In this document: positions 45,599 through 53,200 of the stretch, piece after piece | How the letters are laid out: each line of letters opens with the position of its first letter | Position numbering within the stretch: the first letter of the stretch is position 1 | Assembly (NCBI RefSeq): GCF_025989125.1 | Contig: NZ_JAPDNR010000001.1 | Location: forward strand, 5,568,087 to 5,632,086 | Origin: Chitinophaga nivalis | GTDB lineage: Bacteria > Bacteroidota > Bacteroidia > Chitinophagales > Chitinophagaceae | Direction of reading: 5' to 3' | DNA: 64,000 nucleotides | Made by a program: the position numbers and the translations under genes | Notes under the pieces: generated by a model | Told to the model about the DNA's origin: nothing | The model's database searches: none | The model's input: the letters and a program-made list of their open reading frames with translations, nothing else

Positions 45599-46468
45599 TT
45601 AATGATGATGATTAGCCGGGCCTGATTCCGGATATGGCGATACAGCCCCTTCGAGTACCATGGCCGTAATTTGTTTTACCAATAACTGCTGCGACCACAC
45701 CGGTGTAAACAGGTGGTCTGCACCGGCTACCAGGTTTACTTTCAGCAGTGAGCTGCCCATATAGGCACTGAGCGGAGCAGCTGTTGTCAGTTGAAAAACA
45801 TCGATGGCAATACTTCCTTCACTGAATATCAACCGGATCTTTACTTTCCTTTGCAACAGCCGTTGCCAGCGGCTGATATCGGCGCCTGCAACGGCAGGCC
45901 GGTGGCGGCGTAATCCATTTGCCAGCCAGCCGGGAAAGGTGGCGACTGCTTTAAACCAGCCTCCTGGCCGGAGCGGATATGCTTTCAGATAGCGCAAGCG
46001 GGACATCCGTTTAGCGGCAGGCGACACCTGTATCAACTGTGCTTTTTCCTGATATAATCCTTCTATCAGTATCAGTCCTGTTATTCTTTTTTCTTCCAGC
46101 GATACCGCAAATGCATCATCTGCTCCCAGACTGATACCTGTCAGGATAAACCGGGTGATACCGGTATGATATTGTATCGCATCCAATGCATCCCTGATTT
46201 CCCGGTTCCGCATTTCCGCTACCGGCAGATCCCTGTAGGAAGGGCCACTGTCGCCCAGTCCGGAGAAATCGAAACGAAAGCTGCAGATATTATGGCCGGC
46301 CAGCTCCCTGGCCGCTTTTACGTAAATACCATTGGGTCCTACTTTATGTATCATGCCTGCATTGATAAATACCACACAGGTATCTGCCGCATATTTATGA
46401 TCCTGATTACCGGTCAGGATACCCACGAAAGCGTTGGTATCTCCCCATCGTATAATCTGTTCTTTCAT
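45599..46468 (-). CDS. Alpha/beta hydrolase with intact nucleophile
   Basis: The ATG at 46468 (MKEQIIRWGDTNAFVGIL) overlaps the previous stop by ATGA, so translation is probably coupled; an upstream Met at 46492 is less likely. The protein has 289 residues. The motifs are the strand VVFINAGMIHKVGPNG, FRFDFSGLGDS, nucleophile elbow TGISLGAD (Ser113) and a C-terminal VAGADHLFTPVWSQ with the catalytic His. It resembles the serine-hydrolase pairs found in exosortase/polysaccharide loci. As the only cytosolic hydrolase in the cluster with a plausible triad, it is a candidate trans-acting release enzyme for the TE-less NRPS (inference). Confidence 0.75.
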   Translation of the reverse strand: MKEQIIRWGDTNAFVGILTGNQDHKYAADTCVVFINAGMIHKVGPNGIYVKAARELAGHNICSFRFDFSGLGDSGPSYRDLPVAEMRNREIRDALDAIQYHTGITRFILTGISLGADDAFAVSLEEKRITGLILIEGLYQEKAQLIQVSPAAKRMSRLRYLKAYPLRPGGWFKAVATFPGWLANGLRRHRPAVAGADISRWQRLLQRKVKIRLIFSEGSIAIDVFQLTTAAPLSAYMGSSLLKVNLVAGADHLFTPVWSQQLLVKQITAMVLEGAVSPYPESGPANHHH

Positions 46469-47229
46469 TCCTCCGTTTTTTCGTTTATCCATTGAAGTAT
46501 GGCGTTGATTTCTGCCACCGGCACCATACTTTTTTCTTTTTCGTGATCTCTTTTCAGCCAGAATTCCTTGTTGTGCGATGGCAGATAAGTCAGCTGTGGC
46601 GGCACATTTGCCGGTGCTTTTTCATCAATCAGCAACAAGGTGCTATCTGTCGGAAAACGCACCGTTTCCGGTCTGATGGCGGCCACCTGCTGCAGGAAAG
46701 CCGCATCATAATGAAACCCGAAGCAGGAGATACTGTTACCCGGCATGGCTTTTTCCTTCACCAGCATGCCTTTTTTCCAGGCATGATATTCCTGTTGTAT
46801 ATCACGCAGGTAACGGGTGCCGTCATACACGGGATTCCATACCACTGCCATATCCACGGGTTGCTGCTGCATATACAGCAAAGACAAAGTGGCGCCAAAA
46901 CGTACGCCTGCCAGCCCTACCCGTGTTATACCACAGGCGTCTTTCAGCTCACTGACCGCCATGCCAATGTCTTCCAGACAGCCTTCCACTGTCAGTGAAG
47001 TAAAATCACCGGCAGAATCGCCCGTACCGGAATAATCAAAACGAAGCACGTGAAATCCTTCTCTGGCCAGCTTATGCGCGAGGTTAACATTCAACCTGTG
47101 GCAACGGATATACTCATGTCCAAGCGGATAACAAAGCACGATGCCGGTATCTTCACGACCGGGATGTTCCGGCTCATGATAGATGCTGTATAACCTTCTG
47201 TTGCCTTTTTCTATATATTGATATTCCAT
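46465..47229 (-). CDS. Alpha/beta hydrolase-fold protein lacking the nucleophile Ser
   Basis: The protein has 254 residues. The fold is clear: GIVLCYPLGHEYIRCHR, VLRFDYSGTGDSAGDF, then the elbow LAGVRFGATLSL. At the nucleophile position the residue is Arg110 (G-V-R-F-G instead of G-x-S-x-G), so normal ester hydrolysis is not expected. It probably works as a non-catalytic partner of its coupled neighbour, or in binding. Its start lies 21 nt downstream of the NRPS3 stop. Confidence 0.75.
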   Translation of the reverse strand: MEYQYIEKGNRRLYSIYHEPEHPGREDTGIVLCYPLGHEYIRCHRLNVNLAHKLAREGFHVLRFDYSGTGDSAGDFTSLTVEGCLEDIGMAVSELKDACGITRVGLAGVRFGATLSLLYMQQQPVDMAVVWNPVYDGTRYLRDIQQEYHAWKKGMLVKEKAMPGNSISCFGFHYDAAFLQQVAAIRPETVRFPTDSTLLLIDEKAPANVPPQLTYLPSHNKEFWLKRDHEKEKSMVPVAEINAILQWINEKTEE

Positions 47230-47250
47230 GCAGTAACTGGGTTCAGGAGA

Positions 47251-50200
47251 TCAGGAATGGGTCTTTTCCGCGGCAATGGCGGCGGCTATCTGTTCGAGTG
47301 TCTGATAAAAGAAGATGTTCAGCGGGAGTGTTACCCGAAACGTTTTCTTTATTCTTTCACTTTGTTTGATGAGTAACAGGGAATGCCCGCCCAGGTCAAA
47401 GAACGTATCGTCCAGGCCGGCCTTTTCTACCTGCAGTAATTCCTGCCAGATGGCTGCCAGCTGTTGCTGTATCTTATCCTGCGGTGCGCGGTAACTATCT
47501 GAAACGGTGGTGGTAACAGGTATCAATGCCAGCAAAGCTGCCGTATCTGTTTTCCCGTTTACCGTAGCCGGAATACCCGCTACCGGAATGAAATGCGCAG
47601 GCACCATATAGCCGGCCAGTTTGTCCCGCACCTGTTTTTTTATTTTCAGCACATTTAAGGTAGTATCCTCCAACACCAGGAAAGCAGCGAGCTTCCGGTC
47701 TCCCGGCGCCGGTTCATAACTAAGTACCACTGCTTCGCGTATACCCGGTATTGCCAGCAAGACATTTTCTATCTCTGCGGTTTCTACCCGGTATCCCCTG
47801 ATCTTAACCTGTCCATCTGTTCGGCCCAGGAAGGCAATACTGCCATCTGGCAGCCAGCGGCCTTCATCGCCGGTCAGATACAGGCGGGCAGCAGGATTAT
47901 AGGGATGCGGGATAAATTTCGCGGCGGTAGCTCCCGGCTGATGGAGGTAACCTCTTGCCAGACCAGCACCACTCACGGCGATTTCTCCTCTTACCCCTAC
48001 GGGGCAAAGCCCGCCCACCCGGTTCAGGATCAGCACTTCCCGGTTCCTCACCGGTTTACCAATCACCTGGGTATCGCCGGCGCCTGTCAGCGGATGATAG
48101 GTTACACAAACCGTGGATTCGGCAGGGCCATAGGTGTTATACACCTGGAAACGACCCGCCAGCTGATCGATGTATTCCGGCCGCAATACGTCTCCTCCGC
48201 TGATCAGTACCCGCAACGGTGGCAAGGCAGCCGCCTGCCGGTTTAATTCATTTAATACCAGCGGTGTGGTACTGAGTATGGTAGCGCCTTCCTGTTGCAT
48301 CACCTGTAACAGATGCGGCACATTCATACCCCCATCCTGCATCAGGAGCAATTGGGCGCCACTGATCAGCGCCGGGAAGATTTCTTCAACGGCGGTATCA
48401 AATGACAAGGAAGATTGCTGTACGACTTTATCGGTATGAGTAACCCCGAAATAATCCCGGAAAGTGAGGGCATAGTCTATCAACGAACGGTGTTCTATCT
48501 CAATACCTTTCGGTATACCGGTACTACCGGACGTATAGATCACATATGCGAGTTGGTTACCGGTTATCGTTACCGGCAACGGCGTTACCGGATAGCCGTT
48601 GATGATTGCCTGTTCTTTACGTATATCTATTAACGTTACCGGCCAGTCGGCAGCTCCTGCCAGCACGGTATTGGTGAGTATTCTTTTTACGCCGGCTTCC
48701 TGTAAAATGGTAGCTATTCTGCTGGCTGGCAGAGAAGGCTCCAGTGCCACATAGGCAGCACCCGTTTTTAATATCGCCAGCAATGCCACCAGCATGACAG
48801 GCGACCGGTCCATACATAAGGCAATCACTTCTTCTGTTTCTGCCTGTGCATCATGGGCCAGGTAATGTGCCAGCTGGTTTGTTTTTTCATCCAGCACTGC
48901 ATAGCTGATGGTTTGCTGATCAAACCAGATGGCCGGGTTATTTCCGTGTAGCTGCACCTGTGTAGTGAATAAGTCCAGCACAGTTTGGCCGGGTGCAGTA
49001 ACAATAGCGGGCTGGTTAAAGGTGTGCAGGATCTGCTCCCGCTCTGTGCCGGCCATCATTTCAATATCTCCGATACGTATGGCGGTATCTGCCAGTACGC
49101 CAGACAGGATATTACGGAACCAGGTAATACATCTTTCTATGGTAGCTCTTTCAAACAGCTGCGTGCTGTATTCCAGGCTGAGGTAAATACGATCGCCCTG
49201 CTCTGTTGCCGTCAGCGTCATATCAAACTTGGCTTCATATCCTTTACGGCTATACGTTTGAAAGCTGAGCTCCGGTAGCTCAAAGGTGGCTTTCTCATAA
49301 TTCTGTACCGCAAACATGACATCAAACAAGGCGTTATGTGTGCCGTTGCGCCGGATGTTCAGTTCATTGGCCAGTATTTCGTATTCATAGGCCTGATGAT
49401 CGAAACATTGCAACGTGCGGGTGCGTACTGCTTTCAGGAAATCGCGGAAAGACTGATCCGTACGCAGCTGATTACGCATCGGCAAGGTATCCAGGAAAAG
49501 GCCCATCAGGTTCTTCAGGTCTTCATGTTTCCTGCCGGAAACAGAGGCCCCCACAATGAGGTCATGCTGCCCGGTCATCTTTGCCAGCAACACATTATAT
49601 ACAGATAACAACACCATGAACAGGGTGGCATTTTCCGATGCAGCTAATGATTTAACAGCCGCCGTGGTAGTTTCATCCAGGCTGAAATCGATGGTGCTGC
49701 CGGCATGGTTTTTCACCAGCGGACGGGGATGATCTACCGGCAATTCCAATACCGGTATCCCATCTGCAAACTGTTCCTTCCAGAAAGCCCGTTGCGCCTG
49801 CACAGCCAGCTGCCTGTCGGGACTTTGCTGCCATTCCACATAGTCTTTATATTGCAACCGGAGTGGTGGTAATGTTTCTCCTTTGTACAGGGCTACAAAT
49901 TCTTTAATCAGGATACCATTGGAAGTACCATCCATGATAATATGATGGGTATCTACCAGCAGGAAATGTTCAGCGCCCCCTGTTTCCACCAGCGCTACTC
50001 GTAACAGCGGCGCCACGCTGAGATCGAACGGCCGGATCAGCTGTTCCATCAATGGTTTCACGGCTGCTTCTGTCGTCTGGTGGTGACTTATCGCTATCGT
50101 TGCGTCTTCCACGATTACCTGTACAGGTGTCTCCTCCACAATGTGAAAAGCGGTCCGGAAAATTTCATGGCGGGCTACCAGCGTTGTAAAAGCATGCGCC

Positions 50201-53200
50201 AGCTTATCCTTATCCAGCTTACCTTCCAGCTTCACTACCCGCGGCATATTATAGGCCAGCGACGCCTGATCCAGGCCATGCAGGAAATACATTTCTTTCT
50301 GCGTAGCCGATAAGGCATAATGTTCTTTTTTTGCGGCAACCGGAATAACCGCATAAGCTGATTTTTTGGTACCGCGGATATAAGTAGCCATCGCCCGCAC
50401 ATTATCATGATCAAACACTACATCCAGCGGCAATTCCACCTGCATTTCCCGCAATACTTTACTGATCAGTTCTATTGCCAGCAGGGAATGTCCGCCCAGC
50501 TGAAAGAAACTGGCATCGATACTGATGTCAGCCGCGTCTATTTTTAATACCTCCGCCCATAGCTGCACCAGTTTTACTTCGGTTTCATCCAGCGGGGCCA
50601 GGTGCTCGCCAGTCGTTGTAGCTTCCGGCGCTGGTAAGGCTTTTTTATTCAGTTTGCCATTGGTAGTCAGTGGCAGTTCGTCGATCCGTACAAAAAAAGC
50701 AGGTATCATATACACCGGTAAATGTACCTCCAGGTGTGCAGCCAGGATGTTTCCATCCAGCGGTGTAGTAGCCACATAATAGGCAATCAGGTACTTGCTG
50801 CCTTCTTTCTCTCCTGCTACCACCACCGCCTCTCTTATGCCCGGATACGACAACAGGTGCTGTGCAATATCTCCCGGTTCTATGCGATAACCTCTTATTT
50901 TCAGTTGCTCATCGGTACGGCCCCGGTAGACTACTTTTCCATCAGCCAGCCGCACGGCCAGGTCGCCGGTTTTGTACATCCTGCCGCCAGCCGTAAACGG
51001 ATCGGGGATAAACCGTTCTGCCGTCAGCGCTTCATTTTTCAGGTAGCCTTCGGCCACGCCGGTACCGCCCACATAAATTTCTCCGGGTACACCCACTGCC
51101 ACCGGTTTCAGATACCCATCCAGCAGATAGATCTGCGTGTTATGTATTGGTACGCCAATGGGCACTGCAGGCAACGTATCGGCCGGATTAAAGCGATAAA
51201 TCATACAGCCTACCGTTGTCTCCGTAGGGCCGTATTCGTTATATATTCTCACCAGCCCATTAAACTGATGATAAATATCCTGTGACAGGGCTGTTTCCAA
51301 CGCCTCGCCCCCTACAATCAGGGTGATAGCCCGGAATCCTTCCGGCTCCCATCCCATGCTGCGTATGACCCGCAGGTGCGAAGGCGTTAACTTAATCACA
51401 TCGGCGACACCATCTGTCAATACTTTTCCGATCAGCTGGCCTTTGTCTTCACCTTCGTACAAGGCAATCGCATTACCCGTAATCAACGGGGTGAAGATAG
51501 TCGTTACCGTTAGGTCAAAAGCGATGGAGGTAAACAGCGCAAAGGTACCCGGGCGGCCTTCCAGGTATTGACCAGCAGCCCAATGTACATAGTTCAATAG
51601 CGAGCGATGTCCTACCTGCACGCCTTTGGGACGGCCGGTAGAGCCGGAAGTATACAGCACATAGGCCAGTGCGGCCTGATTTGGTACGGGTAGTTGCTGT
51701 TCTGGCAATGCTGACTCCAGCGCCACTTCCGGTGAAATTACCCGCGTATGCGCCGCCAGCTCCGCATCCGGATGCACGGCAAACAATACTTTCAGGCCGG
51801 CATCTGTTACGATGGATAAAATCCGTTCTGCCGGATAAGCCGGGTCAATTGGCACATAGGCCGCACCACTTTTCAGTATGCCCAGCATCACTGGGATCAG
51901 CGATAATTCCCGATCCAGCAGGATGCCCACCAGCTCGCCAGTTTGTATATGACAGCTGTTCTGCAGATAAGCGGCTACGCGGTTTACCTGCTCCTGTAAC
52001 TGCCCGTAGCTGACCGTATGCTCGCCGCTGATCAACGCCACATTTTCCGGATCCGCTGCCGCCTGTTGTTCAAACAGGGTTACCACAGTTTCCGCTTCCG
52101 GCAAAGGTGCGGCGGTAGCATTGTAGGTTTGCAGCTGCGCCACCTTCTCTTCCGGCGATAGCAAGGAGATGTCCGCCAGTTGCAGGTCTGCATCTGCGGC
52201 AATGGCGGCTGTTATATTCTTAAAGTAGTGGATAAACCGTTCAATGGTTTCTTCCCGGAAAAGATCTGTGGCATATTCCAGGTTACCATAAATCTTTCCT
52301 TCCATCGCGGTACAGGACAGCGTAAGGTCGAATTTGGAAATCGTATAGGCGGCAGGGTAAGATCTGATAGTAAGACCGGGTATCTGCAAAGCCTCTCCTT
52401 CAAAGTTGTTGAAATCAAACATCACATCAAACAACGGATTACGGCTCATGTCCCGCTCCGGTTTTATGGCTTCAATCAATTGTTCGTATTGATAATCCTG
52501 TCCTTCAAAACACGCCAGCGTTTTTGTTTTAACAGCAGCCAGGAATGTTTTGAAAGAGAGATGACCGGCCGGGTAATTCCGGATCGTCAGCATATTCACA
52601 AACATACCGATGATGTTTTCCAGCTCCGGATGTTGCCGGCCGGCGGTAGACGTACCAACCGTGATATCTTCCCGGCCGCCCAGCTTCGCCAGTAATATGT
52701 TAAATGCTGCCAGGAACAACATGTACAGCGTACTGCCTTCCTGTTCTGCGATGGCAGACAGCCGGGCCGTCATCGTTTCATCCAGTTCGAAACGCAGGCG
52801 GCTGCCGTGATGATTTTTGATGGCAGGCCGGGGATAATCTGTGGGTAGTTCCAGCGCTGCCGGAACTGCTGCAAATTCCTGCAGCCAGAAAGCTTCACTG
52901 CTGCGTACTTTTTCCTGTTGCTCCTTGCTTTGCTGCCATGCTGCATAATCTTTGTATTGCAAACGAAGTGCAGGCAGCTGGTCGCCATTATACAGCGCCA
53001 TAAAGTCCTTCACCAATAAGCTCAGTGAAATACCATCCGAAATGATATGGTGCATATCTACTGCCAGTACATGTTCTTCCGGTGCGACGGTGATCAGGGC
53101 AGCACGAATCAACGGCCCGTTATTTACATCAAAGGGTTGCCGGAAAGTGCGTATCGTTGCTTGTACCCCTGTTGCATCGGTGGTAAAACGCGCCACTTCA

